From Alphaproteobacteria bacterium (lineage in GTDB: Bacteria > Pseudomonadota > Alphaproteobacteria > Rickettsiales > UBA998), in assembly GCA_021730835.1 (NCBI GenBank), contig JAKFYP010000210.1, forward strand, positions 1 through 9,285: a stretch of DNA of 9,285 bases. The letters are read 5' to 3'. The notes beneath the pieces were generated by a model, which ran no database searches, was not told where the DNA came from, and worked only from the letters and a program-made list of their open reading frames with translations. The first letter of the stretch is position 1. Each line of letters begins with the position of its first letter. Shown here in pieces: positions 1 through 6,307 of the stretch. Both the position numbers and the translations under genes were made by a program.

Positions 1-125
1 TGGCCGCTTCGGGGCAGTTCGATGCAGGCGCAAATCTCATTTCGCTGGCCGATATTCCCGATGGCAGCCATGTGACTCCGAACGCGCCACACAGCGGCGG
101 CGGCGGGCATATCGAAATCGGCTAG
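1..125 (+). CDS. 3' end of an unrecognised protein (partial)
   Basis: One plus-strand frame is open from the window edge (first full codon at 3) to a TAG at 123-125, giving about 40 C-terminal residues. The tail runs through a DIPDGSHVTPN stretch into a glycine run (HSGGGGHIEIG) and stops. It contains no cysteine and no motif I can assign to a family. Such Gly/His-rich tails are often flexible C-termini, but that is inference. Third codon positions are moderately GC-rich, in keeping with the neighbours. The stop overlaps that of the convergent acetyltransferase gene. With so little sequence, a chance open frame remains possible; a search with the upstream sequence would settle it. Confidence 0.45.
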   Translation, partial: AASGQFDAGANLISLADIPDGSHVTPNAPHSGGGGHIEIG

Positions 126-649
126 GCGAGTTTCATCGTGTATCGCCGTGCCCTCAGAGTCACTTTACCAATCGTCACTTCTCTGGTTGCTTCCTGCGCT
201 GCAAAACCGATAGATTCATAGAATCGGTTGGCGCGGGCATTGGCCAGCAGCGACCATACCGCAACCTCCCTGTAGCCCGATTCGCGCAAGCGCTTCTCCG
301 CCGCCTCCCAGAGATGATGGCCGATGCCGCAGCCCCAGCAGGAGGGGGAGACATGGATGGCGTACAATTCTCCCGCACCGGGCTTATCCTCGTCGCGGCA
401 TTTGCCGAATGCGATCCAGCCGGTCAGTTCCCAGTCGTTGCAGGCAACCCATAATTCCGGCGAGCCTTCGGTAAAAGCCTTACGCCATTTCACCTCGCGC
501 CGGTCGGCGGAAAGCGCGTTGAGATAGGCATCGGGAACCATGCCCCGGTAACCATGCTGCCACGCGGCAACATGCAACTCCGCGACATCGCGGATATCTC
601 CTGCCTCCGCCGGGCGAATCTGCATGTCATTGCCGCTGGTAAAAGTCAT
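122..649 (-). CDS. GNAT family N-acetyltransferase
   Basis: A 175-residue single-domain GNAT enzyme, which would transfer an acetyl group from acetyl-CoA to an amine; the acceptor cannot be read from the sequence. The N-terminal part has the usual beta1-alpha1 pattern (IRPAEAGDIRDVAELHVAAW, residues 11-30). Motif A lies at about 95-110 (LYAIHVSPSCWGCGIG): the G-x-G-x-G pyrophosphate loop is present, but the usual Gln/Arg at its start is Trp105. Motif B follows at about 133-149 (LLANARANRFYESIGF), with Tyr144 in the position of the frequent general acid. Met1 is preceded by a weak GGCAGG; Met9 has no better ribosome site, so Met1 is kept. The gene lies beyond the ompA-like terminator and so needs its own promoter in 650-733, where I see no convincing one. 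No signal peptide: cytoplasmic. Confidence 0.85.
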   Translation of the reverse strand: MTFTSGNDMQIRPAEAGDIRDVAELHVAAWQHGYRGMVPDAYLNALSADRREVKWRKAFTEGSPELWVACNDWELTGWIAFGKCRDEDKPGAGELYAIHVSPSCWGCGIGHHLWEAAEKRLRESGYREVAVWSLLANARANRFYESIGFAAQEATREVTIGKVTLRARRYTMKLA

Positions 650-733
650 GTGCTGCCTGCCCGCCGCTTAGACGACGTATTCCAGTTATTAACGCTTCTA
701 TCCCTAGTGCTTTGACAGGCCGCGTGTCCAGAT

Positions 734-764
734 AAAAAAGGGGGCGAACGCGCCGCCCCCTTTT
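734..764 (-). terminator. Rho-independent terminator of the OmpA-like gene
   Basis: Positions 736-746 pair perfectly with 754-764 (11 bp, GC-rich core of five G-C pairs plus CG) around a 7-base loop. Read on the minus strand, the stem is followed by six T's (739-734), and it starts 17 bases after the stop codon of the OmpA-like gene. On the plus strand the T run is only four long, so the main direction is minus. It separates that gene from the downstream acetyltransferase. Confidence 0.9.
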
Positions 765-781
765 CATGCGAATCCGGTTGA

Positions 782-1333
782 TTAACGCTGGAAGTTCAGC
801 TTGATTTCCACCCGGCGGTCACGCCACAGGCAGGCTTTCAACTCTTCGCCCGTCACGCCGGAACAGTCAGAAACCGGTGCATCCTCGCCGAAAGCGCGGA
901 CATCGACGTTGTTATCGCGCTCAACGATGCCGCGAGAGGACAGATACCCCTGAACGGCCTGCGCCCGAAGGCGGGAGAGATTATAGTTGTAATCGGCGTT
1001 GCCAATTTCATCCGCGAACCCAACAATATCAACGCTTTCGACATCGGAAGCGCTGTTGAGCATGCCGATCAGCGAATCCAGTTTGCCACGAGCTTCCGGC
1101 GTCAGTCCGGCATCGTCGAACGCAAAGTAAACCACCAGCAGTTCGTTATCAATTTCAGAGCATTCCGGATGCTCGGCGTCCCATTTGGTAATCACGCAGT
1201 TATCCCACGTATTCTTGACGATATGGCCCTGACTGTCGTGCACGACTTTTTTGTAGTCACTGCCCGCGTTTACCGCCATCGGAGCCAGTGCGAGTGCCCC
1301 GGCGGCCAGCGTATACATCCATGTTTTTTTCAT
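782..1333 (-). CDS. Small secreted OmpA_C-domain (peptidoglycan-binding) protein
   Basis: 183 residues. Residues 1-23 form a Sec signal peptide (two Lys, hydrophobic core, AVNA before Gly24); there is no lipobox, so it is not a Pal-type lipoprotein. Residues 24-65 are a linker with HDSQGHIVKNTWDNC and ECSE, resembling the cysteine-containing segment that precedes the OmpA_C domain in many proteobacterial OmpA proteins. Residues 66-183 are the OmpA_C domain: VYFAFDDAGL, GFADEIG with Asp108, and N118-L-S-x-x-R123-A-x-x-V. Asp108 and Arg123 match the pair that holds the diaminopimelate of peptidoglycan in this family. The domain ends with RDRRVEIKL. There is no beta-barrel, so it is probably a soluble or loosely envelope-bound wall-binding protein. 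Cys46, Cys58, Cys157 and Cys168 could form two disulfides. An AAGGA lies 7 bases before the ATG; a strong terminator follows. Confidence 0.9.
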   Translation of the reverse strand: MKKTWMYTLAAGALALAPMAVNAGSDYKKVVHDSQGHIVKNTWDNCVITKWDAEHPECSEIDNELLVVYFAFDDAGLTPEARGKLDSLIGMLNSASDVESVDIVGFADEIGNADYNYNLSRLRAQAVQGYLSSRGIVERDNNVDVRAFGEDAPVSDCSGVTGEELKACLWRDRRVEIKLNFQR

Positions 1334-1505
1334 TGTGCGTTCCTTATACCTGCCTCATTAAACCTACACTGTTATACAAGCACTTAAACCCGCATATCCA
1401 GTATTTCCGCCGATACTATACCAAAGCTTTATGCGATGCACAGAATTTTTCATGCTGCACTGCAAAAAGGCGAGTATTCGTGATTTTGCTTGTTGCAGAT
1501 ATACA
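1334..1505. other. Intergenic region between mltG and the OmpA-like gene
   Basis: 172 AT-richer bases between two minus-strand genes. It holds the Shine-Dalgarno of the OmpA-like gene (AAGGA, 1342-1346 on the complement). Minus-strand -10-like hexamers are visible (TATAAC and TATAGT), but neither has a clear -35 partner. Near the mltG end there is only a weak hairpin (GCAAAA paired with TTTTGC over a long loop), so I cannot call a terminator for the fab-mltG unit. The promoter of the OmpA-like gene is expected here but not pinned down. Confidence 0.4.
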
Positions 1506-2495
1506 TCATTTATCGCCTCTTTCGTGGCGCATCATGGCCCGGTATTGCGCCACGTTGCGGTTGTGCTCGGCAAGGCTGGCGGCAAAGCGATGCCCGCCAT
1601 TGCCATCGGCGACAAAATAGAGCGCATCGCTGTCGGCGGGATGGAGAACCGCCCCAATTGCCGCCCGTCCGGGATGGGCAATCGGATGTGGGGGCAATCC
1701 GTCAATCACATAAGTATTATAAGGATTTACATGCTCAAGATCACTCTTGCGGATAATCTGGCGGCGAATCCCCTCCGCATGCAGGCGGCCATAAATGGTC
1801 GTCGGATCGGACTGGAGTTTCATACCAATGCGCAACCGGTTGATGAACACGGCTGCCACTTCGGGCCGCTCGGAAGCAATGCCGGTTTCCTTCTCGACGA
1901 TGGAAGCCAGCGTCAGGGCTTCTTCGGGTGTCTCCAGAGGCAGGCCGCTTGCACGCGCCGCCCATGCTTCCGCCAGCGTTTTATCCATCGCCCCGCGCAT
2001 GCGCTCCATGATGGTGGTACGGGATTCTCCGCGCAGAAAGAAATAGGTGTCCGGCAGAAGGCTTCCCTCGGCAATCTCATCCGGCATCTCTCCCGTTAGC
2101 AGGGGTTCTGAGGCGATGATGGCAATGATCTCCCCGCTCATCAGCCCCTCGGGGATGGTCACGCTATGCTGCACCACTTCGCCGCGCACCATTTTCATCT
2201 CGATCTGCCGGGGAGTCATGCCCGGCCCGAACAGGTATTCCCCGGCTTTGAGATGCTGGTGATGGCCATCCAGCCGCGCCATCACACGAAACAGTAAAGG
2301 TTCCGCGATGACACCGGCATCGGCCAGTTGCCCGGCGATTTTATTCAGGCCGCTTCCGGGCTGCACGATCACCATTTGCGGGGAATCATACGTACCGGGC
2401 GTGTCGGCGACATGTTGCAGGTATAGCCAGCCGCCTGCGATGGAGGCCAGCCCTATAAACATCAGGAAAAGCAAGATCAGAAAAATTTTTTTCAT
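1506..2495 (-). CDS. mltG: Endolytic peptidoglycan transglycosylase MltG (YceG family)
   Basis: 329 residues. MltG is an inner-membrane lytic transglycosylase that cleaves nascent glycan strands endolytically and is thought to set their length. Residues 1-3 are basic and about 4-26 form one membrane helix, leaving the rest in the periplasm. Residues 40-105 look like the LysM-like subdomain (VQPGSGLNKIAGQLADAGVI, LKAGEYLF). The catalytic YceG domain follows: IPEGLMSGEI (114-123), LLPDTYFF (146-153), ASIVEKET (197-204) with the presumed catalytic Glu201, NRLRIGMKLQSDPTTIYG (219-236), YNTY (259-262) and GLPPHPIAHPGRAAI (266-280). HPIAHPG replaces the more usual form ending in NPG, a mild deviation. 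Length is normal. It starts 58 bases after the fabF stop with only a weak ribosome site, which fits expression as the last gene of the fab unit. Confidence 0.95.
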   Translation of the reverse strand: MKKIFLILLFLMFIGLASIAGGWLYLQHVADTPGTYDSPQMVIVQPGSGLNKIAGQLADAGVIAEPLLFRVMARLDGHHQHLKAGEYLFGPGMTPRQIEMKMVRGEVVQHSVTIPEGLMSGEIIAIIASEPLLTGEMPDEIAEGSLLPDTYFFLRGESRTTIMERMRGAMDKTLAEAWAARASGLPLETPEEALTLASIVEKETGIASERPEVAAVFINRLRIGMKLQSDPTTIYGRLHAEGIRRQIIRKSDLEHVNPYNTYVIDGLPPHPIAHPGRAAIGAVLHPADSDALYFVADGNGGHRFAASLAEHNRNVAQYRAMMRHERGDK

Positions 2496-2553
2496 GGAGT
2501 GATCCGCGAGCCGGTCATGCGGTTTTCGGATATTGGAAACCGTACTTCAGAAA

Positions 2554-3810
2554 TCAGACAGCAGCAAAAATCAGCGAAGCATTCGTGCCGCCGAAACCGA
2601 AGGAATTGGACATGCCGATTTTCACGGGGCGTTCCTTGGCCTTGTGTGGCACGAGATCAAGATCGCAGCCCTCGGAGGGATCGTCGAGATTGAGTGTCGG
2701 CGGCACAATACCGTTCTGCATGGCCTTGATGGTGAAAATCGCCTCAACGCTGCCCGCCGCTCCCAGCAAATGGCCAACAGAGGATTTCGTAGAGGACATG
2801 GAAAGCTTATATGCGGCATCGCCGAACAGGCGCTTGACCGAGCGCAACTCAATTTCATCGCCCAGCGGCGTCGAAGTGCCGTGCGCATTGATATAATCCA
2901 CCTGATCCGGGCTGATACCGGCGGTTTTCAGTGCTTCCTGCATCGCCCGGTAGCCGCCGTTGCCATCCTCAGCCGGGGCGGTGATATGATACGCGTCCCC
3001 GGACATGCCGTAGCCGATAAGCTCGGCATAGATATTCGCACCGCGCTTTTTCGCATGCTCGTATTCCTCCAGCACCACGACACCCGCGCCCTCGCCCATG
3101 ACGAACCCGTCACGGCCCTTATCCCACGGGCGGGAGGCTTTTTCCGGCGTATCGTTATAATTGGTCGAGAGCGCCCGCGCCGCCGCGAACCCGGCGATGC
3201 CGACCTTGCAAATGGCGGCTTCGGCTCCTCCGGCGACCATGACATCCGCCGCGCCCCGGCGGATCATCTCCGCCCCGTCGCCGATGGCATGCGCGCCGGT
3301 TGCGCAGGCGGTGACAATCGAATGGTTGGGGCCTTTGAACCCGTAGCGGATCGAGACATGCCCCGAAGTGAGGTTAATCAGGCAGGCGGGTATGAAAAAC
3401 GGACTGACCCGGCGCGGGCCTTTTTCCGACATGGTGAGAATCGTATCCTCCATGTATTTTAGCCCGCCGATGCCCGAGCCGATAATCACACCGGTGCGGC
3501 AGCGGCTTTCCTCGTCTTCGGGTAGCCACCCGGCGTCGCGTACCGCTTCATCGGCGGCGGCCAGCGCATAAACGATGAAATCATCGACCTTGCGGCGCTC
3601 TTTCGTGGAAACATAGCGCTCGGCGTCGAATTCGCCCGGCCCGGTTCCCTGCTTAACCTCAGCGGCCACCCGGCAAGGCAACTCCGAGGGATCGAAGGCA
3701 CGAATTGCACCGAGGCCCGATTGCCCTGCAATCAGTTTTTCCCACGACGCGCTTACGCTGTTGCCAAGCGGCGTGACGACGCCCATACCGGTGATGACGA
3801 CCCTACGCAT
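2554..3810 (-). CDS. fabF: 3-oxoacyl-ACP synthase II (FabF)
   Basis: 418 residues, the normal FabF length. It condenses malonyl-ACP with a growing acyl-ACP, releasing CO2, in the elongation cycle of type II fatty-acid synthesis. The start MRRVVITGMGVVTPLG is typical. The Cys-His-His triad is intact: Cys169 in VTACATGAH, His310 in NAHGTSTPLGD, and His347 in STKSSVGHLLGAAG, with the conserved Lys342. The C-terminal GFGGTN loop (405-410) carries the gating Phe406. The His-His form, rather than His-Asn, places it with FabF/FabB and not FabH. It lies 14 bases after acpP with no recognisable Shine-Dalgarno, so its translation is probably coupled to acpP. Cytoplasmic. FabB rather than FabF is unlikely given length and the acpP-fabF adjacency. 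Confidence 0.97.
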   Translation of the reverse strand: MRRVVITGMGVVTPLGNSVSASWEKLIAGQSGLGAIRAFDPSELPCRVAAEVKQGTGPGEFDAERYVSTKERRKVDDFIVYALAAADEAVRDAGWLPEDEESRCRTGVIIGSGIGGLKYMEDTILTMSEKGPRRVSPFFIPACLINLTSGHVSIRYGFKGPNHSIVTACATGAHAIGDGAEMIRRGAADVMVAGGAEAAICKVGIAGFAAARALSTNYNDTPEKASRPWDKGRDGFVMGEGAGVVVLEEYEHAKKRGANIYAELIGYGMSGDAYHITAPAEDGNGGYRAMQEALKTAGISPDQVDYINAHGTSTPLGDEIELRSVKRLFGDAAYKLSMSSTKSSVGHLLGAAGSVEAIFTIKAMQNGIVPPTLNLDDPSEGCDLDLVPHKAKERPVKIGMSNSFGFGGTNASLIFAAV

Positions 3811-3824
3811 GATGCGGGCGGAAA

Positions 3825-4058
3825 TCAGGAATGTTCTTCGATGTAATGAACCGCATCCTGCACGGTCTGGATTTTCTCCGCCGCGTCATCGGGAATCTCA
3901 ACCGAGAATTCCTCCTCGAATGCCATGATCAATTCAACCGAATCCAGACTGTCTGCGCCCAGATCGTCAATAAAATTGGCTTCGGGCGATACTTTGGAGG
4001 CTTCCACCCCCAGATGCTCCACCACGATCTTTTTTACGCGTTCTGCGATATTGCTCAT
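3825..4058 (-). CDS. acpP: Acyl carrier protein
   Basis: 77 residues, the classic size. The acyl carrier of type II fatty-acid synthesis, also a donor for lipid A and phospholipid assembly. The GADSLDSVE motif holds Ser37, which takes the 4'-phosphopantetheine arm; the flanking helices are strongly acidic (FEEEFSVEIPDDAAEK), as needed for docking to FabF, FabG and others. The frame stays open upstream to an ATG at 4115, which would add 19 residues. I chose the start at 4058 because MSNIAERVKKIVVEHLGV is the family N-terminus and a GGAG lies 6 bases before it. It sits between fabG (110-base gap with a possible promoter) and fabF (14 bases), matching the conserved fabG-acpP-fabF order. Confidence 0.97.
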   Translation of the reverse strand: MSNIAERVKKIVVEHLGVEASKVSPEANFIDDLGADSLDSVELIMAFEEEFSVEIPDDAAEKIQTVQDAVHYIEEHS

Positions 4059-4064
4059 AGGTTT

Positions 4065-4068
4065 CTCC
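4065..4068 (-). promoter_or_regulatory. Shine-Dalgarno that fixes the acpP start
   Basis: GGAG on the minus strand, 6 bases before the ATG at 4058. It overlaps an in-frame upstream ATG (MEKPM reading), so it supports the shorter, family-length acyl carrier protein over the longer reading. Confidence 0.7.
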
Positions 4069-4111
4069 ATGAATAAGGTTAGATTCTTTACGCTTTGTAC
4101 GTCCGGGGGTG

Positions 4112-4141
4112 ACAATGTGCAAGGATTGATCGGTTTGTCAA
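4112..4141 (-). promoter_or_regulatory. Candidate acpP promoter
   Basis: In the 110-base gap between fabG and acpP, the minus strand has a perfect TTGACA (4141-4136). An 18-base spacer separates it from CATTGT (4117-4112), a poor -10 match. An extra promoter here would let acpP be made in excess of fabG, as its cellular abundance requires in other bacteria. The -35 is seen; the -10 and the function are inferred. Confidence 0.4.
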
Positions 4142-4168
4142 ACGATTTTGCGAATATCTTTTCCCCGG

Positions 4169-4906
4169 CTAAACCATCAGCAAGCCACCGTTGATATGCA
4201 GGGTCTGGCCGGTGATATAGGAAGCGCCGGGGCCGGCAAGAAACACGACCGGAGCGGCGATATCACCGGGCAATCCAAATCGCCCCGCCGGGATATTGCC
4301 GACGATACGCCCGGTCTGCTGCTCGTTGAGCGCATCGGTCATCGGCGTTTTGATGAAACCGGGAGCCACGCAGTTGACCGTAATGTTACGGGTAGCGACT
4401 TCCGCCGCCAGCGCCTTGGACATGCCGATCATCCCGGCCTTGGAGGCGCAGTAATTGGCCTGCCCCGGATTGCCCATCACGCCGACGATCGAAGTAATAT
4501 TGATAATCCTGCCTTCGCGGCGTTTCATCATGCCCCTGATGGCGGCGCGGCAGAGTTTGAACGTCGCGGTCAGGTTCACATCTATCACTGCCTGCCAGTC
4601 CTCATCCTTCATGCGTATGGCCAGCGTATCACGGGTGATGCCCGCGTTGTTGACCAGAATATCCATCTGGCCCAGCGCTTCCTCGGCCCGGGGGATCAGC
4701 GCCTCGACCTCCGCCGCATCGGAGAGGTTGCACGGCAGGATGACCGTATCGCCGCCGAGTTCTCCCGCCAGCGCCTCCAGCTTTTCCCGCCGCGTGCCGG
4801 AGATTGCCAGCCGCGCCCCGGCTTGCTTCAGCGCATGGGCGATAGCCTCGCCGATGCCGCCGCTCGCGCCGGTGACCAGCGCGGTTTTTCCTGTCAGTGA
4901 TGTCAT
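4169..4906 (-). CDS. fabG: 3-oxoacyl-ACP reductase (FabG)
   Basis: 245 residues, a classical short-chain dehydrogenase/reductase. It reduces 3-ketoacyl-ACP to 3-hydroxyacyl-ACP with NADPH, the step after FabF condensation. The nucleotide-binding TGASGGIG is at 12-19, with Arg39/Arg40 after beta2 suiting NADPH. NNAG is at 86-89 and the catalytic set is complete: Asn111, Ser139 (NITSIVG), Tyr152 and Lys156 (YCASK). The C-terminus ITGQTLHINGGLLMV is typical of FabG, which supports it over other SDR enzymes, as does the acpP-fabF neighbourhood. A good AAGGAG lies 8 bases before the ATG. The usual upstream partner fabD is absent; ruvB lies there, 107 bases away, so fabG probably starts the transcription unit. 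Confidence 0.96.
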   Translation of the reverse strand: MTSLTGKTALVTGASGGIGEAIAHALKQAGARLAISGTRREKLEALAGELGGDTVILPCNLSDAAEVEALIPRAEEALGQMDILVNNAGITRDTLAIRMKDEDWQAVIDVNLTATFKLCRAAIRGMMKRREGRIINITSIVGVMGNPGQANYCASKAGMIGMSKALAAEVATRNITVNCVAPGFIKTPMTDALNEQQTGRIVGNIPAGRFGLPGDIAAPVVFLAGPGASYITGQTLHINGGLLMV

Positions 4907-4944
4907 GAGGTTCGCTCCTTTATACCGGGCCGAAGAGTTGGCGG

Positions 4945-4962
4945 ATTATACATGTTTGTCAA
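4945..4962 (-). promoter_or_regulatory. Promoter-like elements upstream of fabG
   Basis: The minus strand carries a perfect TTGACA (4962-4957) and a perfect TATAAT (4950-4945), only 6 bases apart, so they cannot serve one sigma70 promoter in the usual way. TATAAT is well placed (start near 4938, leader about 30 bases, then AAGGAG), but its own -35 position is just T-rich. This is probably the region of the fabG promoter; the exact arrangement is uncertain. Confidence 0.45.
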
Positions 4963-5013
4963 GGTAGAAAAATGCTGTCCGGTTTATGAAGGGGGGGGGA
5001 GAGAAGCGCTTTG

Positions 5014-6048
5014 CTAAATCATACTCTCCTGCATTTCCTCCGCCGCGCTTTCCTGTTTTGGCGGCTCCATGCCCAGATGCCGGTATGCGCCGTGCGTCAG
5101 CAGGCGTCCCCGGGGCGTGCGGGCGAGAAAGCCCAGTTGCAGCAGGAACGGTTCAATAGTCTCCTCCAGCGAGTCGCGCTGCTCGGACAGCCCCGCCGCC
5201 ACGGTCTCGATCCCCACCGGCCCGCCGCCGTAATGTTCCGCGATAAAGGCGAGGTAGCGCCGGTCAGCCGAATCCAGCCCGAGCGCGTCCACCTCAAGGC
5301 GCAGCAGCGCATCATCCGCCCGCGCCCGGTTGACTTGTTTGTGCCCCGCCGCCTCGGCGAAATCACGCACCCGGCGCAGCAGGCGCACGGCGATGCGCGG
5401 CGTGCCCCGCGCCCGGCAGGCAATCTCCCGGCAGCCGTCTTCCGCCAGCGTGACGCCCAGTATTCCCGCCGCCCGCGCCACGACCTTGCGCAATTCCGCC
5501 TCGGTATAAAATTGCAACCGCAGCGGGATGCCGAAACGGTCACGCAAGGGGTTGGAAAGCAGCCCGAGCCGGGTGGTTGCGCCAACCAGCGTGAAGGGCG
5601 GCAGATCAATGCGCACGGTGCGCGCCGCCGGGCCTTCGCCGATGATCAGGTCAAGCTTGCCGTCTTCCAGCGCCGGGTAGAGCACTTCCTCGACATTGGC
5701 GTTGAGCCGGTGGATTTCATCAATGAACAACACGTCACGCGGCTGCATGCTGGTCAGGATGGCCGCGAGGTCGCCCGCCTTGGTCAGCAGCGGCCCCGAA
5801 GTCGAGCGGAAGCCAACGCCCATTTCATTGGCGATGATATGCGCCAGCGTGGTTTTGCCCAGTCCCGGCGGGCCGTAAAGCAGGGTATGGTCGAGCGCCT
5901 CCTGACGCCCCCGCGCTGCGGCCACGAAGACGCGAAGATTATCGCAGGCCTGCTTTTGTCCCGTGAAATCGGCGAAGGAAAGCGGGCGCAGGGTGTGCTC
6001 CGGCGCATCGGCGGGTTGCTGTTCGGGCGATATGGGACGTGGGGTCAT
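5014..6048 (-). CDS. ruvB: Holliday junction branch-migration helicase RuvB
   Basis: 344 residues, normal length. RuvB forms hexameric rings that, loaded by RuvA, pump DNA through Holliday junctions during recombinational repair. Seen in order: LRPLSFADFTGQ (20-31); Walker A GPPGLGKTT (59-67); Walker B VLFIDEIHRLN (106-116); sensor 1 GATTRLG (156-162); NPLRDRFG (166-173), with Arg169 the likely arginine finger; sensor 2 RGTPR (214-218). The C-terminal winged helix runs from about 255, with GGGPVGIETVA and a RTPRGRLLTHGAYRHLG end. The acidic tail after 330 is variable in the family. No Shine-Dalgarno precedes the ATG. ruvA and ruvC, usually adjacent, are not beside it here. All ATPase residues are intact, so it should be functional. 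Confidence 0.97.
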   Translation of the reverse strand: MTPRPISPEQQPADAPEHTLRPLSFADFTGQKQACDNLRVFVAAARGRQEALDHTLLYGPPGLGKTTLAHIIANEMGVGFRSTSGPLLTKAGDLAAILTSMQPRDVLFIDEIHRLNANVEEVLYPALEDGKLDLIIGEGPAARTVRIDLPPFTLVGATTRLGLLSNPLRDRFGIPLRLQFYTEAELRKVVARAAGILGVTLAEDGCREIACRARGTPRIAVRLLRRVRDFAEAAGHKQVNRARADDALLRLEVDALGLDSADRRYLAFIAEHYGGGPVGIETVAAGLSEQRDSLEETIEPFLLQLGFLARTPRGRLLTHGAYRHLGMEPPKQESAAEEMQESMI

Positions 6049-6108
6049 AGGAAATATGTAGCCGGTAACGAGGATAGAGTCGAGTGATTAGCCGCCCGAC
6101 ATAATACA

Positions 6109-6145
6109 GTCATTTCAAATAAGAATGCCACATTTTTGAAATGAC
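6109..6145. repeat. Perfect 11-bp inverted repeat upstream of ruvB
   Basis: GTCATTTCAAA at 6109-6119 is mirrored by TTTGAAATGAC at 6135-6145, with 15 bases between. There is no T tract after it on either strand, so it is not an ordinary intrinsic terminator. A TATTAT that could be the ruvB -10 lies just downstream on the minus strand (6106-6101), which places the repeat over the -35 region. It could be an operator or a leader hairpin; it does not match a GTTC-N7-GTTC alphaproteobacterial LexA box. Confidence 0.6.
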
Positions 6146-6266
6146 AGGCTGGCGCGGATGATGCCGTCCATGCCGTCCTCACCGTCCTGCATGGCACGGG
6201 CGATAGCCGACTCACTTTGTATCCATACATTTCCTGAACAGGCTATCCCGCCCGCGATGTCACCGA

Positions 6267-6307
6267 AGCGCCGGTTGAGGCGCTGAAGGGGTAGCCGTAA
6301 TGCGGCT
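6267..6307 (-). terminator. Hairpins just after mtaB, weak terminator candidate
   Basis: Two short perfect hairpins follow each other on the minus strand: a 5-bp stem (6307-6303 with 6297-6293) that includes part of the mtaB stop, and a 6-bp GC-rich stem (6284-6279 with 6272-6267) with a 6-base loop. The sequence after the second is TTCGG, not a T run, so termination would be inefficient or factor-dependent. Confidence 0.25.

Noticed and set aside
712..740. Plus-strand TTGACA followed by GATAAA as a promoter
   Set aside because: The spacing is 13 bases, it points into the terminator, and no plus-strand gene follows.
1431..2099. Plus-strand open frame of 222 codons opposite mltG
   Set aside because: It overlaps the catalytic part of mltG on the complement, has no family motif, and has no ribosome site I can see.
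2533..3462. Long plus-strand open frame (309 codons) opposite fabF
   Set aside because: It mirrors the codon structure of fabF, whose active-site motifs are unambiguous; the antisense peptide is Arg/His-rich and shows no domain.
4059..4115. A 19-residue N-terminal extension of the acyl carrier protein
   Set aside because: It would exceed the family length and the GGAG ribosome site falls before the internal ATG at 4058.
4148..4900. Plus-strand open frame of 250 codons opposite fabG
   Set aside because: A shadow of fabG, which carries the full SDR catalytic set on the other strand.
5011..6087. Plus-strand open frame of 358 codons opposite ruvB
   Set aside because: The minus-strand frame encodes a complete RuvB; the antisense frame stays open because of GC-rich third positions and has no recognisable motif.
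6049..6306. A tRNA, a LexA box or an insertion-sequence end in the ruvB-mtaB gap
   Set aside because: No cloverleaf, no GTTC-N7-GTTC or GAAC-N7-GAAC, no target duplication and no transposase remnant could be found.
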